A DNA stretch of 64,000 nt from contig NC_088298.1 in the NCBI RefSeq assembly GCF_032854445.1, positions 18,431,976-18,495,975 of the forward strand, written 5' to 3'. Under the pieces are notes generated by a model, which saw only the letters and a list, made by a program, of their open reading frames with translations, had not been told where the DNA came from and searched no databases. This DNA is from Liolophura sinensis (Eukaryota; Mollusca; Polyplacophora; Chitonida; Chitonidae). Both the position numbers and the translations under genes were made by a program. Below, piece after piece: positions 42,431 to 56,000 of this stretch; position 1 is the stretch's first letter; each line of letters begins with the position of its first letter.

Positions 42431-44770
42431 CTGTAATATAGACCACCATGTGAATCCTGTAGGCCAGCCTCCAGATGGTGTGTGAAAAGGGCAAACTGGG
42501 ATGTATACAAAGAAGAATGTTTGAGGTCTTTTTCTCAGGATGTGTATAATAATGATGTTGATATTTTTGCAGATAATGTACTTAATGCCATTGATGTGGC
42601 TGCACAAAAATGCATTCCAAAATCCTCAGGTAAGGTGTCTAGTAAAATACCTGTTCCTTGGTGGAACGACGATTGTTCTAATGCTATAAAAAATCGGAAA
42701 CGTTTAAAAAATCGTGCAAAACGCACTCGCCTATACCAAGACATTGTTTTATTTAAACGAGCTAAAGCTGTAGCACAGCGGGTGATTAAAACAGCTCAGA
42801 GAGATCACTGGCGACAATACTGTTCGAAGTTATCTGAAAATACAAATACCAAAGAAGTCTGGAATAAAATAAACTCGATTAAAGGTAAAAGAAAATCAAA
42901 TAACACCCCAACTATTGTTCATAATAATAGTAATTATGTTACTAATATTGACAAAGCCAATATTTTGGCAGACAGTTTCTCTTTCGTTTCCAGTTCAAAC
43001 AATTATTCTCCTGAGTTTATATCCCATAAGGAAAATATTGAAGAAATGCATCCTTTTAATAATATTCTTTTTGATGACATGCCAATTAACAATGATTTTT
43101 CTTTACTAGAATTAAAGCAGGCCTTATCCTCATGTTCGGATTCGTCACCGGGTGAGGATACTATTACGTACTCCATGTTGTACAATTTGCCATATCACTG
43201 TATGACTATATTACTATTGCTGTACAATGCCGTTTGGTCTAGTATGAAACTCCCTGCTAAATGGAAAACGGCAATTGTTGTGCCCGTTGCTAAACCAGGT
43301 AAGGATCCCTCGTTCACATCTTCGTACAGGCCTATAGCCCTCACGTCCTGTCTCTGCAAGGTCATGGAGCGTATGATAAATTCTCGATTGATGTGGTTTT
43401 TGGAGAAACACAATATACTTAGTCCAGTACAGAGCGGTTTTAGAAACAAACGTTGTACTACTGACCATGTGGTTAATTTAGAAACCTCCATCAGACACTC
43501 TTTTAAATATAAAGATTATTTACTTGCCGTGTTTCTCGATATAGAAAAAGCGTACGATATGGTTTGGAGGACTGGGGTGTTAATTAAGCTGCGTAATATT
43601 GGCATTGGTGGGAAAATGTTGGGTTTTTTAAAAGATTTCCTGTCCGGACGTTTTATTAAAGTTCGAGTGGGACAGAGTTATTCTCGCATGGTTCCGGTGG
43701 AGAATGGGGTTCCCCAGGGAAGTGTCTTATCTCCCACTTTATTTAATGTAGCCATAAATGACTTACCCAATGCCATATCCCCTAAATTAAATTGCACGCT
43801 TTTCGCTGATGATAAATGCATGTGGTTTTGCTCTAGGTCCCTTGCCTCTTGTGTCAAGCATATTCAGCAAGGTCTAGATGATATAATGAAATGGAGCCGG
43901 GACTGGGGGTTTAAGTTTTCTTCTGTTAAAACAGAAGCTGTTGTGTTTACACGGCGCCATACTGGTAATGTTTGTCTAACCCTTAATAACTCGACGATCA
44001 AAATCTCCTCTTCTTTTAAGTATCTCGGGGTTATATTCGATAATAGGCTTACTTGGGGTAGACATATTGACTATTTGATAGCAAGATGTGATAAAGTTCT
44101 AAATTTAATGAGGTGTGTATCGGGAAAATGTTGGGGGGCTGAGAAAAAATCATTACTACTGCTATATCGCTCTCTCATCCGTACCAAACTTGATTATTGT
44201 TGTGAAGCCTATGATTCTGCTTGCATTACGCTTAAAGAAAAATTAGATTCTGTCCAGTGCGCAGCGCTGCGGATATGTACAGGAGGTATGCGCACCACAC
44301 CACTTAACGTTCTACAGGTATTCTGTAACGAGTGGCCATTGTCTATCCGTCGGCGCCTGCGCACCCTCAAGTTCTTTTTCAGGCTCAAATGTTCGGTTAA
44401 TAATGCTTCGTCTCGTTTGCTCGAACCTTCCTTTTATGACAACTTGCATGACTTAAATAGTTATGCTGGGTTACCATTTAGTTTGAGATCAAAAAACATA
44501 TCTTCGTCTTTAGATTGTGATAATGTTGCTTTGCAGTCCTCCCGTGTTCCTGATTTCCCCACATGGAATCTAGAACCTCCCTACATTTCGACTACTCTGA
44601 ACGATGATAGAAAAAAATCTGATAATCCGAATGTTTCCTTACTATGTGCTACGGAATATATACATACAAGCCTATCCCAGTACTTGCAGGTATACACTGA
44701 TGCCTCCAAGTGTCCAGACAGCAACAGAGTTGGTGCAGCTTTTTGTGTCCCAGAGTTAAAATATTCCTAG
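42431..44770 (+). CDS. LINE reverse transcriptase (ORF2 central part)
   Basis: Open for more than 760 codons; the frame continues upstream of the GTG at 42482 as ASRWCVKRANWDV, so there is no true start there. RT motifs in order: VAKPGKDPSFTSSYRPIALT, LSPVQSGFRNKRCTTDHVV, AVFLDIEKAYDMVW (motif A Asp), VENGVPQGSVLSPTLFNV (motif B), CTLFADDKCMWF (motif C FADD), FKYLGVIFDNRLTWGRHI (motif E). It ends with the first RNase H strand, VYTDASKCPDSNRVGAAF, before a frameshift at 44769. The RT catalytic residues are intact, so this part decayed least. Confidence 0.93.
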
Positions 44771-45535
44771 ATTATCCAATTTTCTCTCAGTATTTACAGC
44801 AGAACTTACAGCTATCATCTGTGCTCTTCAGTTTCTCTCGACCTAAAACCTTCTAGGGCTGTTATACTTACTGATTCTTTATCTTCCTTGCAGGCCATGT
44901 CAAATTATGTCTGGTATAATTCTTCATCACTTGTGTTTGAAATACTACATTTATGCACCGCTCTTCGTTACCAGGGCGTCTCTGTGAGTTTTGACTGGGT
45001 ACCAGCTCATGTCGGTATTGTGGGAAACGAAATGGCAGACTCCCTGGCGAAGAGAGCTTCATCCTTTTTAGATATATCCATACACGTGCCCTTAAACATT
45101 AATGAAATCATGAGTCATGTCGCACCTAAGTTTGTGGATATTTGGCAGCGGCAGTGGGATGAAGCTAATAAGGGGAGGTTTTTTCACCAGTATAATCGTT
45201 CTGTCTTGTCAAATTCGCCAATATCATTACGTTCCCGACGAGATGAAACGCTAGTTTTCCGCCTTATTTCTGGACATGTACCTACAAATACCTATTTATT
45301 CAGAATGAATCTGCACCCATCTGGGTTATGTGACGTATGCCTAATTAACGATGATATCGCTCATCTCTTATTTACGTGTACCCGGCACTCTAACGCTCGC
45401 CGTGTTCTTTACCGGGACTTACGCTCCATTGGCCTTCGGCATTTTACGTTAGCATCTGTTTTAAATCCTAAAGCGAACCGAAGTAAGACTTTCCAGGCCC
45501 TGGCGAATTTTCTTAGCAGATGTCGTCGTTTTTAA
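44771..45535 (+). pseudogene. LINE RNase H and C-terminal region
   Basis: After frameshifts near 44770 and 44845 come FTAELTAIICALQF (Glu), VILTDSLSSLQAM (Asp) and DWVPAHVGIVGNEMADSLAK (His and Asp). The C-terminal part FHQYNRSVLSNSPISLRSRR and HPSGLCDVCLINDDIAHLLF has the Cys-His pattern found at the end of I-like ORF2. It stops at 45533. Confidence 0.9.
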
Positions 45536-45540
45536 TAATG

Positions 45541-46080
45541 GTTTTTTTTTTTTTGTTAACATGGTTGGATCAGCCTATTTGTTGCTTTTAAAGTGGTTGT
45601 TGTCGTCTTTTTTTTTTTTTTTTTTTTTTTTACCCGAACAGAACTGATGTGAGCTGACGCTTCTACTGTTTTTTTTTGTCCAGGTGTTGTGTATGTATAC
45701 TGTTCAGCTCCTCCTGTACTACACTCTGTGTTCCATATATGTTATAACATCGTGAGTGTTCTAACGCCCACCTTTCCCAAAATCTCTCTTTTAACCCATG
45801 TACCTGCCCATCTTGTACTGTAAATATGGATTATACACTAAGAAACGGTCATCATAGTGAATAATGACCCTCTGCAAACACTTTTGTTTTTTTTTCTTTT
45901 AGTCATGAAGCCCAAAATTCGTCGGCTATAATGCTACAATGTCCATAGCACTAGTACTGAAACTTCTTCTTCTTGTCCGAAATAATATACTCTTCCTTTA
46001 TATACTATCCAGCTAAAAAGCATTTTCAATGACGCCAAGTTTTTGGCGCGCATCGGCCCTTTCGGCCGGAAAAGCGCCAG
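45541..46080 (+). other. LINE 3' UTR with T tracts and terminal hairpin
   Basis: Long T runs at 45542-45554 and 45609-45629. A GC-rich stem-loop at 46044-46079 pairs tggcgc with gcgcca and cggcc with ggccg around ctttc. It is followed by seventeen C at 46091-46107. Structured 3' ends are known RT recognition sites in several LINEs. Confidence 0.5.
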
Positions 46081-46107
46081 TGCAAATCAACCCCCCCCCC
46101 CCCCCCC

Positions 46108-49100
46108 TATAACATACAACACAAAGGTCCGCAGACTAACAGTACATGAAGACGTTAAATAGTCATACATAACAATAGTGTGTCGGTATATAGCTTCAAT
46201 ATCACTAATTCACCTTTTCGACACTGTTTGAGAGGGAGAGCACTTGTGATGCGAGGTTAACGCACAAAAACGTTATCACTTACAAAATGGTTAATAAATG
46301 CTGTAAGACCGAATAAATGCCGATTTAACACTTTTAAGCGTTGTATTCTGTACTTGTGCTACGTATTATACAATACACATCTTATGAACGGATCTTGTCT
46401 TCCTTGCTTCAAGAGACTGACCATGTAGGTTCTTTTGAACTTGGGATTCGATGCCACTGAGCTTTATTAAGTGTAGGAAATCTAAGTAACTGCAAGTCGA
46501 AGAAATCAAAGAAATAATGGGAGCTATGTTTCTCTAAAGGGCAACGAACGTACTGTGTATCACACTAAGTACGCAAGTTTCAAGACAGAATGGGCAGGAA
46601 AGTATTAGACATAAATATGTAATGAGGGAATTCGTCTGAGTGAGATACAGAGAGGATTTAAACGTCTATGGCTAACGGTGAACAACCTGTCTTGCAAAAG
46701 TACACAATTTACAATTCAGATGCGAATCAGGAATGCACTACAACAACTACAAGCACACCGACGTGCCTACACAAGCAAGTTTAATGTGTTTCTTGAATAA
46801 TTCAAAAAGCTGCATTTTTTTTTTGGTAAACGCTATTTGAGCACAACGAATTGTACTTGTGAGCAGATCAAATTATTACCTTTGAAATTACCATACTTTG
46901 CAATAAGTTGACATTGTCTGATCGTTTTTATCCACACAAAGGTGAATACATGACACACAACAGATTTTCTGTTATATTGAACAAATTATTTTTTGAGTGT
47001 ATAAATGTCGTTAAAGAGAGGAAACCGTGGGATTTTTCAGAAAATGGATATAGAGACGAGTAACAGTGGTTTTACACACTGTCTGTGATCGAACATAAAC
47101 GCGATAGAATTACCAGAGATTTACGCTGTTCCGAGCCCAATTCTGTAAGCAAATAAAAAACAAATTGTGATGTAGATGTAGATGAATGAAACTCTTGTAA
47201 CCATGGATGCATAAAGCGTATTCAACTTTCGCAATTTAATCAGTGATAAATTGCGTCTATGGCAATACCTCGGGTGAGGAATCAGCAATATCCATCGATA
47301 GTAAATTGGAATTCAGTCCAGTGAGACGACGATAGAATTATAGTGTATGGTTGGCGTAAATGGATTTTTCTTACATGCAATCAAACAAGACGTCACAATC
47401 TATATAGTCAGATACTCCAAAGTCCAGGGGAATGCGAATTGGCATCCCGATTTAATGCATTTGTGTTAACCACCGATGTCACAGATCTCAATTTGGACCA
47501 TTATGCGCATATCTGTGTTTAGTTTTATAGCTCCTTTTTGTTAGTTTTTCTTTGCTTTATTCTTTGAAGTAAATCTTTTTACATGTTAAAGGCCCCCACA
47601 GATTGATTAGTGAAACATGTATAGCCTTTCAATCGTACCATAAGTAAATAAATCTTCACAGTGAAGATCATCCGGTAAGCAAACATATGCTGCTAAAAGG
47701 AATACAGAATCGACGCCGATTGGCTACCAATTAAACAGATTTTCCTGGGTTAAATCTTGCCGTCTTAGTTACGCTTGAATAAATGTACTATACCGAAGAT
47801 TTAGCTTAGGCAAGGCATAGCCTGGACTAGCCTATCTCTCACACCAGCTAATCAGAATCGATTCTGCATCCCTTTAACTTCGTTTACACGTTTAAGGTCA
47901 CGGGTGATTTATCTGGATTCATAGTGTGGAAATGAGCTGGACAAAAATTTCACCTACATGTACAACGATATATGAAACGACTGATATAATTAAAATAGTC
48001 ATAAATTTACTAAGTTGAAAAAAAAAAATATTCGGCTTCGATAAATGAACGGTAAGTGGTTAAAAAACTGTTTTTGAAAACGAATGAAACGCTGCATTCT
48101 ATTTTACTGATTAATATCAAAGCAAAAATATACCATGGATGGCGCAGACAAAAGTATATGTGAAACAGCATGAAAGCTGATACTTGATCATGTATCTTCG
48201 GCGACAGTGGTGTTGGAATTCTGTTCTTCGTCATAACGGGCGACAATTTTTGTTTCATTGAACTTATTAATTAAGACCGCATTAACATGGGTATAACTTT
48301 AACATTGATGAAGTGGAGTGTACATTGAAGGGGAATATGAAGCAAAACACAACGCTGCTTTGGTGTTGCGAAAACAGTCTGTAAACTGCCCTATATCATG
48401 GTGACCTTTGGATTCACAGCGTATGCGTAGGCCTTAATTCCCTGGGACCATATTTAAAATCAGGCATCAAACGCATTTCTGATAAAAATTCAAGCTAATT
48501 TTCGATGACGCATATATCAAAGGTGTTTTAGTCACGCGTTAGACTAGTGTATCATTTTATTTTCCCGACAACAGAGGAAGACTGACAAGAGAACAGTGTT
48601 TAAAGGTCGGCTTCCCGGCCAGTATTGCTTCCAACTAAGAACGCTGGAGCAACCTTTAAAATATTATTTTTGCACGCCTTTGAACGGTGGAAGTCGTCAA
48701 CAAGTGTGGGGGTTTTCGTCTGTGAGCGAAAGGTGTCGCCAAGACAGAAAAGCTGCTTGATGTTCTCATAAACTGTGAACTGTTGTCTTACATTCGCCAA
48801 ATTCCCTAAAGTAAGAAGACTTAATACCTTTGCTTCGTAGCATAATTGTAGTTTTAGTCCCGCTAAGGCGGCCGAGTTGTTCATGGCTATAAAAAGTACA
48901 CACTGTCTGCTTAACATATATCGTTATAGCTTGAAAGCTACTACAGCTGTCTTATTTTATATGAAAGTGGTCAGTTCACTGCTGCTGTTCTACCACGGCT
49001 CCTTACCTCAACTATACAGAGAGAACCTAAAAGTCTATGGTTTAACAAATAATCTTCTGTTTGTAGCAAAACCATATAAAGGACTGCTACGTAAAAAGAA

Positions 49101-49254
49101 AATTTGAGCTGTGACGTCAGCAGAACAGTTGGGAGAATTTAAGCAAAATTATGTAGGAAAAATGAAGCAATGGTAATTGCAATTTGTTAGATGTCATTTG
49201 TCTTGAGATTCTCAATATGCTGTATTGTCATCACATTTGATTAATAATCACAAG
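46108..49254. other. Gene-poor region
   Basis: No frame with recognisable protein features. The minus ORF at 48600-48917 (106 codons) is unrecognised and lacks splice or homology support. The MITE at 47696-47875 is the only structured element found. Confidence 0.5.
47696..47875. mobile_element. 180-bp MITE with ~32-bp inverted ends
   Basis: The left end aaaggaatacagaatcga then cgccgattggct matches the reverse complement of the right end (aaagggatgcagaatcga then ttctgattagct) at about 80%. The interior is non-coding. Confidence 0.68.
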
Positions 49255-49395
49255 TATTTATTTATTTATTTGATTGGTGTTTTACGCTGTACTCAAGAAT
49301 ATTTCACTTATACGACGGCGGCCAGCATTATGGTGGGTGGAAACCGGGCAGAGCCCGGGGGAAACCCACGACCATTCGCAGGTTGCTGCCAGACA
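49255..49395 (-). mobile_element. 5'-truncated SINE with 12-bp target duplication
   Basis: (ATTT)n tail, then 'gattggtgttttacgctgta', 'tttcacttatacgacggcgg', 'ccagcattatggtgggtgg' and 'caggttgctgccagac'. It is flanked by the exact repeat aataatcacaag at 49243-49254 and 49396-49407, so 5' truncation happened at insertion. Confidence 0.93.
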
Positions 49396-50859
49396 AATAA
49401 TCACAAGAATGCGACGCCTTTCAAGGTATGATTGTGCATCACATCTTCCATATTTACGGGCCATGGAATGCTTACGGACTGACATGAAGGAGTTCTGTCT
49501 TCATTTTTCGTTTTACCGCTAATTCACAAACTTTCATCACTGAAAAACTTTGACCAACAAAATCGACAAGAGTCAGTACCTTCTATTCTGTAAATATGCA
49601 AATATAAAATTCTTGCAGAACTATTAATAGACAGGATGCATTGTAATTTTTTTAAAATATCAGAGTAAACTTTATAAACGAAGTGGTGATTTGACGGATC
49701 ACGATATTCGTAAGAGGGATAACCCTTAGAACAGTAATTCAACAACGAAATCTTCATGTGAACTTGAGAGAAGTTCATACCCTGTGCATGTCACGCGTTT
49801 GGTTGCTTATGGTTCAGGTGGGACAGTGAATCCTTCGCGTGGTTTCTCTTGTGAAAATGAAATGTTCCTCCGTAAAACATCAAACAAATAAATAAATACG
49901 CGAGTGAATGACACCGGACTACCTGTGGTAAATCAACAGACGGGCAAACCCTAATACAAACACTGAAAATGGTGGATTCTACAATAGTGTAGCATTTCTA
50001 CCCTCTGTCAACGTTTTTTTGCTGAAATGTTATTCCAGATGGTTTGTAAAAAATAGGATGGTTAGAGGTAACGTAATGTGATGTTCCGTTTTCATATAGC
50101 AGAGTTTTATAATAACTGTTATACATGACTACTAACATGTTGGTCTTTAGTCTCAAATTTGAAACGAACATCCTTTTTTGCGCTCATTGGCATTAGTGAA
50201 CAAAAGTACTTGTTGCCAGACACTCTAAATCACAAGTATTAGCTACCCATTAACCTTCAATAGCCCTTACTTAAATTAAATGGCGCTTAGCGGGACAAAA
50301 AGTTGGGAGAAATAGCCAAAGATAATTAGATCCTAAATATTTTATTACAGCAGTTTTACTTAATAACAACGGAATGCAAAGTGGTTATAATGCTCTCTCG
50401 CTGGGAAAAACTGTTGTTTTCGATTTGAAAAGTATTAACACTTAATTTATTTGTATGAAACACACAGTCTGGCTATAATCTGTTGACGAAAGTTACAAAC
50501 CAGCGATGCACATGATTTAACATTTATGTTATAAATTCGTCAGGTTTATATTTCCATATTTTTCCGTATTTCTTCTGAACCATTTATTTGTGGAGTTCCG
50601 GCAATAAAAAAAAAACAAAACGAGTACTACTCTACCTATAAAACCGACGGCCATCATGTTAGCAAAAAATGTTGGTCATTGCAGCCATCGATCAATGAGT
50701 AAAAAGCTGCTGACCACATCTCTTCATACGCGACTCAATCCTATTTTGTTACTTTATATACTAAATCTATTCTGCTGTGGCTTTTGTTGTATGTATGAAG
50801 CTTGAGTCATATGATGACGAGGAGTCATTGAGTGTGTGTACATATACATATACTTCTTG

Positions 50860-51095
50860 TGGCAGGGCGAGTCCACTGTAGCCGCCACTGAATGCCGAGG
50901 ACACCAGATATGCCGAAAACACCCCACCCAGCCATATTATACTGATACCGGGCGAACCAGTTCTGCTTCCTTGGGATAACCCCTCAGTGACCGAAGCAAC
51001 ATCGAGTACCATAAAAGTTTTTGGTATGACCCTGCCCAGGTCGATCCCAGGTCTACCGACCTCGCGGCGGATGCTCAAACCACTAGGCCACCGAA
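50860..51095 (-). mobile_element. tRNA-derived SINE, second family, minus orientation
   Basis: Minus strand: 'cggtggcctagtggtttgag' head with 'gtcggtagacctgggatcga' (B box), the core 'cggtatcagtataatatggc' then 'tgggtggggtgttttcgg', and a tail near 'aatgactcctcgtcatcata'. The core is shared with the fragment at 13403-13540. Confidence 0.8.
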
Positions 51096-51884
51096 TTAGT
51101 ATTGTTTGTTTTGAACGTTGTTTTGAAAATTGACTCACCTGGATTGCTTACCTGGGTAACCAATCATGGTTATTTCTAAATGTGCATGTGTATCAATACT
51201 CCATCATTTGAGTTGAACGTTATTTTTGAAGTAGGCCTTATGATTCCATTATTGGCCTTGAATGCCCGTCATTGTTGACGATTGCTAAACGATTCGTGTG
51301 CTTAGAAGCCGTAAGTAGTATTTTACCCCCTTATTGTGTTATTGTTTGATACATGCGACTACAGTTTCGCATACTGAGTGTTTTTGGACCACTGACTTCG
51401 AATAAATTGCTATGAACATCACTGTTTTTTGCTTACCTAACCCTGCTTAACCCATGGTTAGATTATGTAAGTGATTTAGCTATTATATGAACAGTTAGAA
51501 TGACCTAAAAACTGAGATAAACTGACAAGATGACAGACATCGATTGGGTGTAACGATTTGCCACCGCCCACAGATTTCACTCACAGTAAGCTGAAAAATA
51601 AAAACGACTATTGCAAAACATCCAAAACAACATGTATCAGCGGTCTACAAATTGTGTACATTTACCACCGATGCCCGTTGTGTGACATAAATTAAACAAG
51701 TTTTGCACCACTGTCACACAAACTTATGTAGATGTGAGTTTTTGTCACATTAATGTGCACTGCTGGTAACAATACTTTTCCAAGACAATACTGTAGCAAT
51801 TCGTATTCTGTCTTCTTACCACCTCTGTCCATCTCGTTGTCCGCTCATAGTGTGACACGTCGCTCTGTGCACGAATTCCAAGGA

Positions 51885-52075
51885 TGCATGTGTCAGGACA
51901 AGTTGTATGCGTTCTCCACACGCTGTGTGCATACCGAAAAGACTACGCCCGTTCTGAACTTCCGAACAGGCCGTATGCGTCATAGACAGGCTGTGTGCCT
52001 TCTGGACAGAGTATATGCGCTCTACACAGAACGTGTGCGTCCTAGACAGGGTGTGCGCGTTACAGACAGATTAAA
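51885..52075. repeat. Degenerate ~22-bp tandem repeat
   Basis: Repeated 'gacag(g/a)(c/g)tgtgtgc(g/c)t(t/c)' units, clearest at 51986-52070. Spacing varies between 20 and 24 bases, so the array is old. Confidence 0.55.
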
Positions 52076-52554
52076 TTAACGTTGTGGTCTCTCATCCCAG
52101 TCACCATAAATTTCTGTTGTACAGCCGACATTTATCGTTTCCTTGTTTTATTTTATTGCTATTTAAGGTTGCTGTGAATACTTGACTTATTTGACTTATT
52201 TGAATACTTCACTTATTTGATTACTTGACTTATTTGACGGTGGAAAGGGTCATTGCCAAAGGATACAGAAGATCATGGAAAAAACCACTGACCTTTGTCA
52301 AATACCTGACAAACCTCTTTACAAATGCGAGAAAGCTGAATTCTAACAGTATCAGCTTTGTGCCCTTTAAATTATTTTCAAAGATTCTCTTGAATGCAAA
52401 CATGTTTAGTTGTATAAAAATTTATTTATAAAAAATATTTATTTATTAACTTTCTTATTTAGTTGCTGATCTGTTTACTTATCTATAATTAATATTTTAT
52501 GCATTTTACTGCTATTCTGTATGTTTTCTGTTTGTGGACTTCAGTCTGAAATAA

Positions 52555-52619
52555 AATTATTATTATTATTGTTATTATTGTTGTTGTTGTTGTTATTATT
52601 ATTGTTGTTGTTGTTGTTG

Positions 52620-52655
<36 letters not shown>
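52555..52655. repeat. ATT/GTT trinucleotide microsatellite
   Basis: Mixed (TTA)n and (TTG)n runs over about 100 bp. The poly-Ile/Thr ORF on the minus strand is an artefact. Confidence 0.95.
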
Positions 52656-52744
52656 GATTGAGGTGTAACCCAGAGCTCATAAATAGTCGACAACTGACGC
52701 AGTTTATAGTTTTAAGCCATTTTACACTTGAATATTTTGACTTT

Positions 52745-52832
52745 ATTTGATTTGATTGGTGCTTTACGCATTATGGTGGGAGGAAATCGGGTAGAGTCCG
52801 GGAGAAACCTACGACCACCTGCAGGTTAGATT
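52745..52832 (-). mobile_element. SINE fragment
   Basis: 'tttgattggtgctttacgc' followed by 'attatggtgggaggaaatcg' and 'acctacgaccacctgcaggt'. The tail and part of the body remain, with a short internal deletion between 'ttacg' and 'cattatgg'. Confidence 0.8.
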
Positions 52833-53069
52833 TGAATAAAAGCCCTTCACAACTCATATCGGATGTATCGCAAGCCTGTCTAATCTTTGGTTGCTCCGCA
52901 TAAGTGAACTTGAGTGTCCTAATTTTAGCTTGCCATCTGCCGTCTAGATAAGATAGCTGTTGGAGAATGAGAAAATTGAGGATATAGTGCAGCTGTGCTA
53001 ACCTGTTTGTGAAAAAGTTTTCAAATCCAGTTATTAGCCAATATTTTCGTTAACTGTTAGAAACCCGTT

Positions 53070-56000
53070 ATGTTTTGGGTTTTTCTCGCTGTTATTTGTA
53101 CCTTGGTACAAGACGGAAACGGTAAGTAATACCGCAAATAGCAAATGAAGATACATACGGTTGACATTTTACCAGGTACGATGGTGTGTGAAAGAAAGCT
53201 GTTCGACTTTATCCGTCTTTTGACACTGACGTATGTTATCGAGAAACGTAGACTCAATTCCAAGTCTAGTGTGGTTGATTGGAACTGTGCAATTTTTATA
53301 TGAACCTTTGGTGGGCTTCCACACCGCGTATTGACTGATACTTCAGCTTATCAGCTTATGAAAAAAGTTTTATTTTCATTGGCAAATATTTTATTTAATA
53401 ACGCTTTAGATTATAATGATTCGTAAAAATCGGTGTTCCGAATTAAAATTAACGCGAAAATATTTTCCGAGCGTTTTTAAATATACCGGTCAACACCGCC
53501 ATGGAAATATTTTTTAAAATTGGACCTTTTCCATTGGATGGATTTTCGTTCAGAAAAACGCGATCAAGGTCAGATGCTTTTGAACCTACATGTGATCCAG
53601 GTACAAATGTCCCGCGAAGGAGACTAAGACACTACATTCTAGTTGTTTTCAAGGATCCGTCATATGTGTTATCAATTTTAAAAAAAATATACTTCGGCGT
53701 TTAGGTCTCGTAACAATGATGTGGTGATATATTTTTTACATTTGCTTTTAACATGTTTCGTATGTGTTTCATAAGGAGAATGTCACACTTGCCACCAACT
53801 GTATTCCGGAGTTCCCAGCGGGTAAGTCACTTGAACTTTCTGTATTTGCCTGTAACGACATATACAAACCGTCTTCTATTAAAAACATTATTCTTTGTTT
53901 TGATTTCTTTGTTACGAACAAGCCGCGCCCATTCCGCATTTTCATGGTACTTGATCAAGGTCCGACCTGAAGCACAACCCAAACATATTTCAATAGGGAC
54001 CGGCGAAAACATGTCCCTGGATATGCCATAACTCATTTCTCTTTAGATGCGTTCACGTTTGCACGTAAATGGTGTTGCTATTGACATATTCAGGTGTAGG
54101 ATGTCTGAGTTCTCACGTTGTAGCTTCAAGCGGATCACATACACGGAATCCAGCGAGTTTCTGCAGAATCCGAGAAGAGGATTTTGGACAGAGCTGACAA
54201 CGTTTACATCTCATTTTCATCCTCTTACTGTAAGTAAAAGATACAAGAAGAAAAGAGCAAAGTGTTCAAGGTTTTTATCTACACTTCAATCAATGGTCCT
54301 GTGTGTGTAAGGACAGGTTTGGCAACGTTGTCATCTGACTAGTATCCTATGGTTCTATGTCAAGAATACATGCATAACAAAGTTGACAACGTCTTATACA
54401 TAATTTTGTCGCATCGCTGTAAGGAAGCCAAAACGTAAAAGACAGGGGTGGCAATCTTTTCATCTACCTTGTTCCCATCAATGAAAGTTAGCAGTAATGG
54501 AAGCTCCTAGTGCACAACGTTTTCATTTGACTTTTATACCGTCACAGTTAGCAAACAAGGCTTGAAGGACAAAGTTAACAACATTTTCGTTTAATTTTCC
54601 TCCAATGTTATAAAGCATGAAAACAAGGCTCGGAGGACAACTTTATCTAAAAGAGAACTTTGAACTCTACTATGTGCCCCGATTCCACAGAAAAATTCAA
54701 CTTACTCGCGTCGCAAGATTGCCTACAGCACCATTTTGGAGTAAATAAGATATTTTACGCAGCCCATTTTCTTTTCTTTTTTTCAGCTGAATGAGTTGGA
54801 GCGTTTACGGTCAAACAGTGGGTTAACTGTTATACAAAGAATTTACGTTCTCGACACGTTTACGTCACGTCTCATTTCGGACGACTTCATCCACAAAATT
54901 CATGCCGACATGGAAACAGTCCGTAACGGGAAAATGACGGTCGTTCTCCGTTTCTGCTATGCTTTCACTTCTGTAAGTAGAATATCCATTTTTCAGATAA
55001 CTGATTCAAGTGAGGCTTCAACAGAGAACACCAAACCTCAACCTTTAATCGCCAACTTGCGAGATGCGAGGCCAACGCCGGCATTAGACAAGGAGTTTGT
55101 AGATTTCCTCGCTTTTGTGGTGGGAATCTTGCGTATGGCATTGGTGCTTATGAACGGTTGACGTCGCTCGTGTGGTCGTTTGCGCGGTCTGAAATACGGC
55201 ATATGGCATATGTATACGTTGCACGTGAGAATATTTGTATTGAACTAGCCCGAATATCAGTTTTTTACTCCAGGTATTCCTGTTCGCTCCATCCATAAAC
55301 ATATTTTATTTGAATAATTATTGACTATGTCATAAAGTAACAATGAAAAATGAATAAAAAAATCAATCAAACCGAAGTTTAAGCGGAACTTAGGAACATT
55401 TGTTTTTATACAGAAGTTATAAATTGACATCATTTTGGCACCGAAAACATTACTGTCACCTTCCCTGCCATTACTGACAACTGTTGACCGTTTCCTTTCA
55501 TATGGTACCGTACTAATTTCTGACTTTTCAGCCAATTTTTAGTAGCTTCTGTTCTAATTTCTCGCTGTGATATTGTTGAAATACTGTCGATGATGGCTAT
55601 ACTCACTGACATTGGATATTATCTGGAATCTTAAGAACAACAGCATGGTAGAAAGGAAAATGTCAAAGAGCGACAGAACCACTCTGGGGCTCTAAGGTAA
55701 GAATAGAATGTCCATACTATTGCACTTTGCTGCACAATGGGAAGACGTTTCTGGCATTATGCATTTCAAATGATCGCTGTTTCGGTACCAGAAAGTCAGC
55801 TGACAGCCAGACCACACAATATTGTTTTGTAAGATTCTACGATCCTCTCGACGCTGTTTCGTGTTACTTCCCATCACTTCCGTTACTGTGTATTTTTGCA
55901 GAGTCCCAAAGCACCATATGGCGATGCTAGCAAAGAATGGGTGTTGAAACATATCCATCAGCTGTCCCCAATCTTCCACCAATATGTGGACATCATCGAT

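Larger units (their letters stand above)
40496..46080 (+). mobile_element. I-like non-LTR retrotransposon (LINE) with RNase H, decayed
   Basis: Plus-strand order: ORF1 (gag-like, CCHC), apurinic-type endonuclease, reverse transcriptase, RNase H, 3' UTR with a hairpin. RNase H after RT plus an ORF1 with zinc knuckles indicates the I/Jockey-related group. Frameshifts and stops break ORF1, the endonuclease and RNase H, while RT is open for 762 codons. The exact 5' and 3' ends are approximate. Confidence 0.93.
49408..53069. other. Gene-poor region with SINEs and microsatellites
   Basis: No supportable coding sequence. Contains the SINE at 50860-51095, a degenerate 22-bp tandem array, a (TTATTG)-type microsatellite and a SINE piece, listed separately. 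An AT-rich pentanucleotide-like run ('cttatttgacttatttga') lies at 52180-52240. Confidence 0.5.

Noticed and set aside
48600-48917. 106-codon minus ORF
   Set aside because: Single frame without homology, promoter or splice evidence in gene-poor DNA.
51885-52079. Arg-rich peptide ORF (RVRPRQGVRV)
   Set aside because: It arises from the degenerate 22-bp tandem repeat.
52489-52680. Minus-strand ORF of poly-Ile/Thr
   Set aside because: Pure translation of the ATT/GTT microsatellite.
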